DNA from: Chitinophaga pinensis
GTDB taxonomy: Bacteria > Bacteroidota > Bacteroidia > UKL13-3
Assembly (NCBI GenBank): GCA_945870425.1
Contig: CAMBSD010000018.1
Coordinates: forward strand, 1-64,000
Length of the DNA stretch: 64,000 bases
Reading direction: 5' to 3'
Shown one piece after another: positions 10,447 through 20,253 of this stretch. The position numbers were made by a program, and so were the translations under genes. The notes under the pieces were generated by a model. That model was not told where the DNA came from, ran no database searches, and was given only the letters and a program-made list of their open reading frames with translations. Position 1 is the first letter of the stretch, and each line of letters begins with the position of its first letter.

Positions 10447-11322
10447 ATGAGAAGAAAAGTTAGAGTAGGTGGTGTGCCAGAGCATTTCAACATAGCTTGG
10501 CACTTGGCTATAGAAGAAGGTAGTTTTGATAGGTGCGGAATTGATATTGAATGGGTGAATGTGCCAGGAGGAACTGGGGCCATGTGTCAGATGCTACGTA
10601 ATGGTGATATTGATATGGCCATAGCCTTGACAGAAGGTGTTATTTCCGATATAATTCATGGTAATCCTAGTAAGATTGTACAGTTTTTTGTAAATTCTCC
10701 TTTGAGATGGGGCATCTATACAGGTGCTAATAATGAATTGCAAAATCTTGAAAACATTGAAGGTAGAAAATATGCTATTAGCAGGTTTAAATCTGGATCG
10801 CATTTGATGGCTTATGTTAATGCTGCTCGTTTGGGTATAAAAATTATTGAAGATGATTTTGTTATCATTGGAAATTTGGAAGGTGCACGAAAAGCCTTGG
10901 CAAGCCAGCAAGCTGATTTATTTATGTGGGAAAAATTTACTACTAAACCTTTTGTTGATAGCGGTGAGTTTAAATTTCTGGGTGAATGTAGAACCCCTTG
11001 GCCTTGTTTTGTTGTGGTTGCCACTGATGAATTTATAAATAACCAAAACGAATCCTTACATGAAGTATTAGATATCATCAATCAGTCTTGCCATGATTTG
11101 AAAAGTAATCAAGAAGCGGTTGATTTAATTGCTTGGAGATACCAAATAAAATTGGCTGATGCGATGCAATGGTTTTCAGAACTTGAGTATGCTGCAAGGC
11201 CTCAGATCAGTGAAGCCTATATGAATGATATATTAGCTAAACTTAAACAGTTTAGTATAATTGATAGTATTCCGGAAATAGAAGAAATTTGCTACTCTGC
11301 CAATGTTGATGTGCTTAATTAG
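10447..11322 (+). CDS. Substrate-binding (PBP2-fold) domain protein, no evident signal peptide
   Basis: NMT1/THI5-like: GGVPEHFNIAWHLAIEEGSFDRCGIDIEWVNVPGGTGAMCQMLRNGDIDMAIALTEG. Confidence 0.75.
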   Translation: MRRKVRVGGVPEHFNIAWHLAIEEGSFDRCGIDIEWVNVPGGTGAMCQMLRNGDIDMAIALTEGVISDIIHGNPSKIVQFFVNSPLRWGIYTGANNELQNLENIEGRKYAISRFKSGSHLMAYVNAARLGIKIIEDDFVIIGNLEGARKALASQQADLFMWEKFTTKPFVDSGEFKFLGECRTPWPCFVVVATDEFINNQNESLHEVLDIINQSCHDLKSNQEAVDLIAWRYQIKLADAMQWFSELEYAARPQISEAYMNDILAKLKQFSIIDSIPEIEEICYSANVDVLN

Positions 11323-11417
11323 GCAATAAAAGTTGAAATGTTCATTCTAACTGCCGTCATACTGCAATTAGCTTCAAATTCAATCTAATTCCTATTAAGT
11401 TTATTCAGACCCAAAAA

Positions 11418-13436
11418 CTACTTCATCAAACGAAGCAATAGTATTTCAAGAAGGATAAAGGCCAAAGCTGCAAAAAGAGCATATTTCCAATACGAGGTCC
11501 CATACTCTTCCAATTCTATTTTTTTCTTCATTGTGCTCATGTCTTCTTTAATGATTTCAGCAGAAGGGTTAATCTTCTCTAATTCGCTATTGGTGAAGTT
11601 AACCATATACGATTCCACTCTATTATAGTTGAATGACACAGAAGCTAGAATCTTGGATTTATCTCCTTTAATTTGATATAAGCCAGCTTCTTTTATTTGA
11701 TCATCAACAAAAATTGTCTTTTCATCTTGATTGTTTTGGATATCGGCAACCATTTCAAATTTATCTTTGCTGATATATCCAATTTTATCCTCACTTTCCG
11801 ACTTGAATTTTACTAACTTATCCTTGCCAATAGTATAATATAATTCAGGTGCTATTTGCTTTCCTAAAGCAATTTTTAGTATGAAAGGAACAAAGAAGGC
11901 ATGTTTTTGAAATGAGCTAAAATCATCACTAAATGGAGAAGCGGCATAAAATATTTTTCCCTTTCCAAAATTCGATTTGAAAATAAATGGTGCGCCATTG
12001 TCCAAAGAAAATATTTCTGAACCTCTGGTGTTTGATGAAATATTAAAAGGATAATAGGCAAATAAACTAGGGGCATCCATGTTTTGCGGAAGTTTATTGA
12101 AGACACCTTTAAACAAATCATCTTGTGTGTTTATCTTATCAATCTTTAATTCTTGCTTGGTTAACTCTGTATATTGAATGTTTGATAAACCAGATGATAG
12201 TACATTTAAACCTTGGATTTGAGAACTGTTTGATGGAGGAATAATGAGTAAATAGCCTCCATTCAATACATGTTTTTTTAGTTCTTCTATAAAGCCTGAT
12301 GAAATATTTTCAGGTTCATTAAGGATAATAAGTTGCTTTTTTTTAAATGAAGAAAAGTCGAGTTGTTTAATATTTTGTGTGCTGCTTTGGTAATAGCCAT
12401 CCACCTTCAATACTTGTTTTAAATATACATTTTCTTTCTTATCATTTATAATTAATACTTCTGCATTGTAGCTTGGTGAAATGGTAAAATACAATTTGTC
12501 GTCAAAAGTGATAGGGTTATCAATGATACTTAACTCGGCATTTTGAAATGCCTCAGTGCCACATGTAAATGTAAGGTTTATATCTATATAAGAATGACTC
12601 TCACAAGTAAAATTTTGTAAGCCTTTTTGTACTTTATTTATGGATAATACCAAAGGTAGATTTTCAGATTTTTCATCGCTTTCATTTCTTAGTCTAACCT
12701 TTATAGTAACTGGTGAATTCGGTTTTACCAATGGTGTTAAAAGCCAAGCTGAATCAATGAAAAGGTTTTGTTGTTTTTCTGCTTCAATGGGTATGAATTT
12801 TACTGATAAGTTTGAATCCAATTCGTTATTACTAGCATTCAATTGTTTCTGCTGAAAATCACTGATGATATATGAGATTCGCTCGGTGTTATTCTGACTT
12901 AAAGCTTGTGATTGACGGGATAAAATTTGACTTAAGTTTTTGCTTGAAGCGCTTAGTTTTATTTCATCAAGCATGTTTAGAAAATCTTGTTTATTCACCA
13001 ATCTTTGGTGTTTGCCTTCAAAATCGTTGCTTAGCAATTGAAATTGACAATCGCTTTTATATACATCTACTATTTGACGGGCTTTATTTTTGGCAGTTTC
13101 AAGCAGTTCGCCATCCTTGCCAATAGCACTCATGCTAAAACTATTGTCTACAAATATGCTTACTGTTTTATCTTTTTGAATGCTTTTATTTTTTTGATAT
13201 GGAAGATAGGGTTGTGCAAATGCAATCACTAAAAAGGATATGGCCAAAATCCTGCATAGTAATACCAACCAGTTTTTTATGTTCTGTTGTTTTTGGTTTT
13301 TCTCAATTACTTGTTTTAAGAAACGAATGTCGCTAAATACTATTTTTTTATACCTTCTGAAATTAAACAGATGGATAATAATAGGTATGGATATGGCAAA
13401 TAAGGCAAATAAAAATCCAGGATAAACAAATTGCAT
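11418..13436 (-). CDS. BatA domain-containing vWA protein
   Basis: MQFVYPGFLFALFAISIPIIIHLFNFRRYKKIVFSDIRFLKQV BatA N-terminus; vWA motif FVDNSFSMSA. The start is reset to 13436 from the ORF track's 13472. Confidence 0.88.
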   Translation of the reverse strand: MQFVYPGFLFALFAISIPIIIHLFNFRRYKKIVFSDIRFLKQVIEKNQKQQNIKNWLVLLCRILAISFLVIAFAQPYLPYQKNKSIQKDKTVSIFVDNSFSMSAIGKDGELLETAKNKARQIVDVYKSDCQFQLLSNDFEGKHQRLVNKQDFLNMLDEIKLSASSKNLSQILSRQSQALSQNNTERISYIISDFQQKQLNASNNELDSNLSVKFIPIEAEKQQNLFIDSAWLLTPLVKPNSPVTIKVRLRNESDEKSENLPLVLSINKVQKGLQNFTCESHSYIDINLTFTCGTEAFQNAELSIIDNPITFDDKLYFTISPSYNAEVLIINDKKENVYLKQVLKVDGYYQSSTQNIKQLDFSSFKKKQLIILNEPENISSGFIEELKKHVLNGGYLLIIPPSNSSQIQGLNVLSSGLSNIQYTELTKQELKIDKINTQDDLFKGVFNKLPQNMDAPSLFAYYPFNISSNTRGSEIFSLDNGAPFIFKSNFGKGKIFYAASPFSDDFSSFQKHAFFVPFILKIALGKQIAPELYYTIGKDKLVKFKSESEDKIGYISKDKFEMVADIQNNQDEKTIFVDDQIKEAGLYQIKGDKSKILASVSFNYNRVESYMVNFTNSELEKINPSAEIIKEDMSTMKKKIELEEYGTSYWKYALFAALAFILLEILLLRLMK

Positions 13437-13591
13437 AACACAATAATAAGCTTCTAAAGTCTTTGCTTCCAAATTTCGTTTATAAATTTAAGAAAGAAAA
13501 GGGTTTGAGGCCGTTTTTTACTTTTAGTGATGGGCTTTAAACAGCTTGAGGCAAAATTTTGAAAACAGCCAGAGGCTAATCAATAAGTTCA

Positions 13592-13606
13592 CTAGCGGGA
13601 CGCTAG
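13592..13606. repeat. Palindrome CTAGCG-GGA-CGCTAG (GCGGGACGC core)
   Basis: Perfect 6-bp arms; shares a 9-nt core with the palindrome at 57507-57521. Confidence 0.55.
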
Positions 13607-13701
13607 CGATTTCTGTGGTTCGAAAAGTCTGACACGCTAGTATTTTGTATGCCTCAATAAATCAGGTAATTTCTTCTTTGATTTGTTTGTATCCTATTTT
13701 T

Positions 13702-14172
13702 TCAAAAACTCATATCATACCTATCAAGTCCAGGTCCGTATTCGTCTTTAGTTATTTTGTGTATTTTGAAACCGAATTTTTCGAAAAAGGAATAGGTATG
13801 CTGAGAGGTGTCAAGCACAATCTTATATTCAGAATATAACATCTTGATTTGATTTATTCTGTGTTGAAATAACAAGCTGCCATAACCTTTTTTGTGATGA
13901 TTTTGATTTACCATTCCCCACACCATATTGACATTGGGTTTGTCTTTCACAATATAAAAGCCACCACAAGCTTGGATTTCCAAGTTTTCTTCTAATACGT
14001 AGAAGTAATCCGCTGATGAAGTTTGATAAGTAATTTGACCGCTATCCTGCCCATTCAACTAATTTTCTAATCCTACTATTTCATCGGCATCAAAATATTT
14101 AGGGCAATTACTCTCGAAAATAGCAAGGCAGGCTTGTCTGTCTTGCGCCAAATAAGGTCGTATACTTACCAT
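13702..14172 (-). pseudogene. GNAT family N-acetyltransferase interrupted by in-frame TAG
   Basis: From ATG at 14172: MVSIRPYLAQDRQACLAIFESNCPKYFDADEIVGLEN*LNGQDSGQITYQ...; stop codon at 14061-14059. The remainder continues in the same frame to the natural end. Confidence 0.8.
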
Positions 14173-14684
14173 TTCTTTAACATTACTTTGTTATCGTATC
14201 TGTTTATTTCCCTTTGAAATGGGGCATTACCAATACAAATATAGTTTTGTCTTTCATAGAATTGAATAGCTCTATAGTTTTCTTCATATACCCAAAGCCA
14301 CATTTCGTGCAGTCCTTTTGACTTAACAATTTTCTCTGCTTCTAATAATAAATGATAGCCAATACCTTGGCCGCAAAACCATTCAAGGATATAGAGTTTG
14401 TTTAACTCTGTTGCTGTAATATTACCAACAGGGCTTTTTTTATTAAATTCAATCTCTGCTACACCCACCAGATTTCCTTTGTATTCGGCCAGTATCAAAC
14501 AATCTGAATGCTGAATTATTAATTCTTGGAGTCTTTCTTCTGAAAACTGTTTTGTTATAAAATTGGCATATTCATCTGAAACGCCTTCCGTTCCATAGGT
14601 TTGGATATAAACCTGTTTGAATAGTATGGATAGTTTTTTTACATCACTAATGTTGGCTAGCCTATACTTGATTTCTTTTTTCAT
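14166..14684 (-). CDS. GNAT family N-acetyltransferase
   Basis: GQGIGYHLLLEAEKIVKSKGLHEMWLWVYEENYRAIQFYERQNY acetyl-CoA binding region. Confidence 0.88.
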   Translation of the reverse strand: MKKEIKYRLANISDVKKLSILFKQVYIQTYGTEGVSDEYANFITKQFSEERLQELIIQHSDCLILAEYKGNLVGVAEIEFNKKSPVGNITATELNKLYILEWFCGQGIGYHLLLEAEKIVKSKGLHEMWLWVYEENYRAIQFYERQNYICIGNAPFQREINRYDNKVMLKKW

Positions 14685-14750
14685 ACTTAGATATTTGCTT
14701 TTCTTTGATGGTAAGTGTTAGACATCTTAGGGGTTTTGAATTGACACTTC

Positions 14751-15452
14751 TCATTTCCTTCCCCTAAGCATATGTCTTTTTCCTATTGGACCTGGGAGAC
14801 GTTCTACTTTAAATCCGGCTGCACGCATGGCTCTTTTTACATCTCCTTTACTCGAATAGGTCAAAAGGCTTGCCCCATCTTTCATGATTTGGTAAAGTGT
14901 AGAAAAAATCTCAACTGTCCACAGTTCAGGTTGCTTGGCAGGGTCGAATGCATCCATGTAAACTAAATCAAAATGATTGGTCGTTTTGCTAAGGGGATGC
15001 TTGGCTATGTCTTCAATTTTGGAATGAAATTTTTGCAAAGAGAACTGCGTATTCAAATCGTTTTTTTTGTTCCATTCACTGGTATGAATTTGGTTGAATA
15101 TATCCTTCTCATCCTCATTCATCCAATCGGAATAATTCAATTGTTCTATCAATGGCAAATCAAGTGGGAAGGCTTCAATGCCTGTATAATCGCAATCCAC
15201 CTGTTGCTTATTACATTCAATATAACTTAATATCGCATTTAAACCTGTTCCAAATCCAAGCTCTAAAATCTGTATGCGATTGTTTACATTTTTTTCTAAT
15301 TGTGCTTTCAAACCAGCTTCAATAAAAACATGCAAACTTTCTTGTAAAGCACCATTTGTTGAATGGTAGCTTTCGTTTATTTGGGCATTAAATAGGGTAT
15401 GAGAACCATCTTTGGTTAATTGTAATTGAGGGTTTCCGAATGTTTCAGTCAT
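14751..15452 (-). CDS. mnmD: tRNA (5-methylaminomethyl-2-thiouridine)(34)-methyltransferase MnmD
   Basis: ILELGFGTGLNAILSYIE, DLVYMDAFDPAKQPELWTVEIF, KRHMLRG motifs; no MnmC oxidase domain. Confidence 0.9.
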   Translation of the reverse strand: MTETFGNPQLQLTKDGSHTLFNAQINESYHSTNGALQESLHVFIEAGLKAQLEKNVNNRIQILELGFGTGLNAILSYIECNKQQVDCDYTGIEAFPLDLPLIEQLNYSDWMNEDEKDIFNQIHTSEWNKKNDLNTQFSLQKFHSKIEDIAKHPLSKTTNHFDLVYMDAFDPAKQPELWTVEIFSTLYQIMKDGASLLTYSSKGDVKRAMRAAGFKVERLPGPIGKRHMLRGRK

Positions 15453-15453
15453 C

Positions 15454-16455
15454 TTATTTGATGTCTAAATACAACATCACCGGCAAGTGGTCGCTGTAGC
15501 CATTTAGGAATTTCATACCACCAAATGTGCGAAGAGGATTTCCTTTGTATTTTTCTTCTGTTTCAAGCATCCACTCCTGTTTGAAAATATCTGTTGAATT
15601 AGCCTTGTACCATATTTTGGTTTTACAATTAACCAAATTATTACTTAGCATAATTTGATCCAAAAAGTTCCATTCTCCTTTATGTCTATAACTACCTTTG
15701 CCTTGTTCCATAAGTCCATACATAGGGTTGAAGAAACCATTAGCTTGAATAGTTTTTACATCACCTGTAGCGCCAATCACGTCTTTTATGCTAGCATTAT
15801 TGGGGTAATCATTAAAATCACCCATCACAATGATATTGGCTTTAGCATCTTTTTTATAAAGGCTATCACATATATGTTTTACAACTCCTGCCACATATAA
15901 CCTTTTAGGTTCTGATTCTTTTTCGCCTTCTCTGCGGCTAGGGAAATGGTTTACTAGGAAATAAATATGCTCATTGTTATTCAATGTGATATTTGCAAAC
16001 AAGATGCCTCGTGTTTTATCACCACCTAAACCATCAGGATTAATGGTGAATAGTTTACCTTTTGCTTCTTTTACAATGTTTTTTTTGAAAATTAATGCAT
16101 TGTCAATACCTCTTTCATCTGGCCCTTCAAAAAATACAGGCTGGAAATTGCTTGCAATTAACTGTTTATTGTTAATCAAATCAGTCAATGAATGAATGCT
16201 TTCAACCTCGCACATACCCAAAAAATCAGGGTTTAAAGCGGAGATTACTTTAGCCATATTGTTCAATTTGGCATAGTATCTTTCTGTATTCCATTTGTAT
16301 TTGCCCTCTGGTAGAAACTCCTCATCATTTTTATCAGGGTCGTTGATGGTATCAAATAAATTTTCTTGGTTGTAGAAGGCTACGCAAACTTTTTGTTGGG
16401 CATAGCTGTTAATAATGGTAAGGTTTAGCACAAGCGCAAAAAATATTCTTTTCAT
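15454..16455 (-). CDS. Endonuclease/exonuclease/phosphatase family protein (secreted)
   Basis: Signal peptide; FYNQENLFDTINDP, VMGDFNDYPNN, GYSDHLPVMLYL. Confidence 0.9.
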   Translation of the reverse strand: MKRIFFALVLNLTIINSYAQQKVCVAFYNQENLFDTINDPDKNDEEFLPEGKYKWNTERYYAKLNNMAKVISALNPDFLGMCEVESIHSLTDLINNKQLIASNFQPVFFEGPDERGIDNALIFKKNIVKEAKGKLFTINPDGLGGDKTRGILFANITLNNNEHIYFLVNHFPSRREGEKESEPKRLYVAGVVKHICDSLYKKDAKANIIVMGDFNDYPNNASIKDVIGATGDVKTIQANGFFNPMYGLMEQGKGSYRHKGEWNFLDQIMLSNNLVNCKTKIWYKANSTDIFKQEWMLETEEKYKGNPLRTFGGMKFLNGYSDHLPVMLYLDIK

Positions 16456-16551
16456 GAGGGCAAAGTAAATAGTTAAGTTGTAAATTATACAGATTATTTA
16501 TTGGTTAAGATGAAAACTTATTGGTTTTAATAACGTAATTAGCAGCAAAGA

Positions 16552-17649
16552 ATGATAGGATTTAATTTTACAAAATACCTTCCTTCGCCCAATGGTGAAG
16601 ATAAGTTTCAGCAAATGCTAAACCTTTTCATGCAGTTGTTGCAATACACCAATGGAGATGTGACCGAGGCGATGGATTGGATGAACCAAATTGACCGTGA
16701 ATACAAGCTTACGGACAATAAATATGGTATGGGTAATTTTGTTCAAGACCTAAAAGACAAAGGCTACATAAAAGAAAACCCCTCAAACGGTAATTTTGAT
16801 GTTACATCTAAAACCAATCAAACCATTAGGCAAAAGTCTTTGGAAGAGGTTTTTGGTAAATTGAAAAAAACTGGTCAAGGTAATCATAAGACCAATTTTA
16901 TAGGAGTTGGAGATGAAGTGACAAGTGATTTGAGGCAATTTAGTTTTGGTGACAGTGTGGATCAAATTGACATGACTGCATCTATACACAATGCCCAAGT
17001 AAATCATGGTATTGATAGTTTTAACCTCACCGAAAATGACTTAGAAATAAAGGAGCGTGACCATAAAAGTCAAACAAGTACTGTGTTGATGATAGACATT
17101 TCACACAGCATGATATTGTATGGTGAAGACCGCATTACACCTGCTAAAAAGGTAGCTATGGCCTTGGCTGAGTTAATTAATACAAAATACCCTAAAGATA
17201 CTTTAGATATTATAGTTTTTGGCAATGATGCATGGCCTATTGAAATTAAGGATTTGCCATTTTTACAAGTGGGTCCATATCATACCAATACTTATGCTGG
17301 CCTTGAATTAGCGATGGATATTTTGAGAAAAAGGAAGGTGAGTAATAAACAAATATTTATGATTACAGATGGTAAACCTACCTGTTTAAAAGAAGGAAAT
17401 GGGTATTACCAAAATAGTTTCGGTTTGGATAGAAAGGTAATCAATAAAACACTTACTATGGCTGCACAAGCACGAAAACTAAAGGTGCCAATTACAACAT
17501 TTATGATAGCTAGTGATCCTTATTTGCAAGAGTTTGTGAGAGAGTTTACAAAAGTTAATAATGGCAAGGCTTATTACAGTGGATTAAATGGATTGGGAGA
17601 TTTTGTGTTTGAAGATTTTGAAAAGAATAGAAGGAAGAATGTTAGGTAA
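16552..17649 (+). CDS. vWA domain-containing protein
   Basis: MIDISHSM MIDAS motif, MITDGKPT; adjacent to an AAA+ MoxR/ChlI-like gene. Confidence 0.88.
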   Translation: MIGFNFTKYLPSPNGEDKFQQMLNLFMQLLQYTNGDVTEAMDWMNQIDREYKLTDNKYGMGNFVQDLKDKGYIKENPSNGNFDVTSKTNQTIRQKSLEEVFGKLKKTGQGNHKTNFIGVGDEVTSDLRQFSFGDSVDQIDMTASIHNAQVNHGIDSFNLTENDLEIKERDHKSQTSTVLMIDISHSMILYGEDRITPAKKVAMALAELINTKYPKDTLDIIVFGNDAWPIEIKDLPFLQVGPYHTNTYAGLELAMDILRKRKVSNKQIFMITDGKPTCLKEGNGYYQNSFGLDRKVINKTLTMAAQARKLKVPITTFMIASDPYLQEFVREFTKVNNGKAYYSGLNGLGDFVFEDFEKNRRKNVR

Positions 17650-17747
17650 TTTAGAATTAGGAATTAAGAATTAAAAATTAGGAAGAAATAGAATGAATTA
17701 GGCTTTTGATCAAATCTTCAAAATTTCTGATTGTAACAAAAAAAAAG

Positions 17748-19235
17748 ATGAACAAAATAAAAACACTAGGAGAATTAAAGAAGTCGGGTTATAAACCTAA
17801 ATCCGTTAAGCATGAAATGCGTGTTAACCTCATCAGCATGCTTAAGGAGGGTAAGAATGTATTTACAGAAATTAAAGGGTATGATGATACCGTAATTCCT
17901 CAACTACAAACAGCCATTTTATCTCGTCATAATATTATTTTGTTGGGTTTGCGAGGTCAAGCCAAAACACGTATTGCACGTATGATGTTGCACCTTTTAG
18001 ATGAGTATATGCCCATAGTTGAAGGATCAGAGATTAATGATGACCCTTTGCAGCCCATCTCCTATTATGCAAGAAAATTGATAGAGGAAAAGGGTGATGA
18101 TACCCCAATTCATTGGGTGCATAGGGATGAGCGATATACAGAAAAACTAGCTACACCTGATGTAAGTATTGCTGATTTGGTGGGTGATATTGATCCTATC
18201 AAAGCAGCATCATTGAAATTAAATTACAATGATGAAAGAGTGATTCATTATGGCCTCATACCACGCAGTCATCGTTGCATATTTGTTATAAACGAGTTAC
18301 CCGATTTACAGGCGCGAATACAAGTATCATTGTTTAATATTTTGCAAGAAGGTGATATGCAAATAAGGGGATTTAAGCTTCGGTTGCCCTTGGATATTCA
18401 GTTTGTGTTTACTGCCAATCCAGAAGATTATACCAATAGAGGTAGCATTGTTACCCCATTAAAAGATAGGATAGACAGTCAGATATTGACGCATTATCCA
18501 AAAACTACAGATATATCTAAAGCCATAACTTCGCAAGAGGCGCATGTAATGCCAAATCAAAGGCAAGACATTATAGTGAATGAGTTATTACTGGATTTAA
18601 TAGAACAGGTTTCGTTTGAAGCTAGAGCAAGTGAATTGGTGGATCAGAAAAGTGGTGTTTCAGCCCGTTTGACCATTTCTGCCTTAGAAAACCTATACAG
18701 TGCTGCAGAGCGAAGAATGCTCCTAAGCAAAGATAAAAAGACAGAAGCTCGTATTGCTGATTTGTTTGGCGTATTACCAAGCATAACAGGTAAGGTTGAA
18801 TTGGTATATGAGGGCGAATTGGAGGGTGCCAGTAATGTTGCTCAAACATTATTGGGTAAGGCAATCAGAACTTTGTTTATCGATAAATTTCCAAATCCAG
18901 AAAAAGCTAAAAAATCCAAAAAGCCAAATCCTTATGCTGAAGTGTTAAATTGGTTTAATGATGGATATGCAATCAGTTTATTGAATATAGCTAGTAACAG
19001 AGGATATGAAGAAGAATTGAATAAAGTAGAAGGTTTGTCTGCCTTGGTTGAAACTACATTTCCTAAGCTCGCCAAAGCCGATAAATTATTGATGATGGAG
19101 TTTGTATTACATGGATTATCGGAATTTAGTCAGTTAAGTAAACATCCTTTGCAAAGCGGATTTGAGTTTAAAGATTTAATGAGTAGCATGTTTGATGTAA
19201 GAGCAGGTAGGGCAGGGGATATGGATGAAAATTAG
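17748..19235 (+). CDS. MoxR/magnesium chelatase-type AAA+ ATPase
   Basis: LLGLRGQAKTRIARMML (Walker A), FVINELPDLQARIQVSLFNILQEGDMQIRGFKLRLPLDIQFVFTANPEDYTNRG. Start set to MNKIKT (17748). Confidence 0.88.
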   Translation: MNKIKTLGELKKSGYKPKSVKHEMRVNLISMLKEGKNVFTEIKGYDDTVIPQLQTAILSRHNIILLGLRGQAKTRIARMMLHLLDEYMPIVEGSEINDDPLQPISYYARKLIEEKGDDTPIHWVHRDERYTEKLATPDVSIADLVGDIDPIKAASLKLNYNDERVIHYGLIPRSHRCIFVINELPDLQARIQVSLFNILQEGDMQIRGFKLRLPLDIQFVFTANPEDYTNRGSIVTPLKDRIDSQILTHYPKTTDISKAITSQEAHVMPNQRQDIIVNELLLDLIEQVSFEARASELVDQKSGVSARLTISALENLYSAAERRMLLSKDKKTEARIADLFGVLPSITGKVELVYEGELEGASNVAQTLLGKAIRTLFIDKFPNPEKAKKSKKPNPYAEVLNWFNDGYAISLLNIASNRGYEEELNKVEGLSALVETTFPKLAKADKLLMMEFVLHGLSEFSQLSKHPLQSGFEFKDLMSSMFDVRAGRAGDMDEN

Positions 19236-19340
19236 GAGTTTCATATAAAATATTTATTTTCACGCTCAAAGAAATTGATTGCCTATTGGTAAAATTTCAG
19301 TTTTAATAATTAGCTAAAAACCTACACACTTAAATACATT

Positions 19341-20114
19341 ATGAAAACCAAAGAAGACATCGTAAAAGATTGGTTACCCAGATACACAGGCATTGAATTA
19401 TCTGAGTTTGGTCAGTATATATTGCTTACAAATTTTCAAAACTATGTAGACATGTTTGCCGAACGTTTTGGTGCAGAAGTTAGAGGTGATGATAAGCCAA
19501 TGAGGTCGGCCACAGCAAACAATATTACCATTATTAATTTTGGAATGGGAAGTGCGATGGCAGCTACGGTTATGGATTTGCTTTCGGCCATTGAGCCTAA
19601 GGCTGTATTGTTTTTAGGAAAATGTGGTGGTCTGAAAAAGGTAACCAAATTAGGTGATATGATATTGCCTATAGCCGCCATAAGGGGTGAAGGTACAAGC
19701 AATGATTATATTATGCCCGAGATTCCTGCACTGCCTTCATTCAGGATGCAAAAGGTCATTTCTTCAGCTATTGTGAAGCATGATATGGATTATTGGACAG
19801 GTACTGTTTACACTACAAATAGAAGGGTTTGGGAGCATGATGATGAGTTCAAAGACTATTTGCAAAAAACCAGGGCTATGGCTATTGATATGGAAACAGC
19901 TACCATATTTATAGTGGGTTTTGTAAACAGTATACCTAAGGGTGCTTTGCTTTTGGTAAGCGATAACCCTATGGTTCCAGAAGGGGTTAAGACATCTAAA
20001 AGCGATAAGAGTGTTACTGAAAAATTTGTGCAGAAACACCTAGAAATCGGCATTGATGCCCTTATTGAATTGAGTCAATCGGGTGAGTCGGTGAAGCATC
20101 TTAAATTTGAGTAA
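19341..20114 (+). CDS. amn: AMP nucleosidase
   Basis: MKTKEDIVKDWLPRYTGIELSEFGQYILLTNFQNYVDMFAERF; FLGKCGGLKK; DMETATIF. Confidence 0.9.
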   Translation: MKTKEDIVKDWLPRYTGIELSEFGQYILLTNFQNYVDMFAERFGAEVRGDDKPMRSATANNITIINFGMGSAMAATVMDLLSAIEPKAVLFLGKCGGLKKVTKLGDMILPIAAIRGEGTSNDYIMPEIPALPSFRMQKVISSAIVKHDMDYWTGTVYTTNRRVWEHDDEFKDYLQKTRAMAIDMETATIFIVGFVNSIPKGALLLVSDNPMVPEGVKTSKSDKSVTEKFVQKHLEIGIDALIELSQSGESVKHLKFE

Positions 20115-20253
20115 TTGAACTTAAATAGCAAGGATAAGTAAAATTATTTCTATTATTCAACTTTGAAATTTTATACTACAAATCTGAGAAACGAATTACA
20201 TAGAAATGTGTTTTTGATAGATGTAAAAGGGTTAGAAAGGTATATTAATCAGC

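Noticed and set aside
17650-17710. A/T-rich quasi-tandem AATTAGGAATTAAGAATTAAAAATTAGG between the vWA and AAA+ genes
   Set aside because: Short low-complexity sequence in an AT-rich genome; no clear unit or function beyond spacer DNA.
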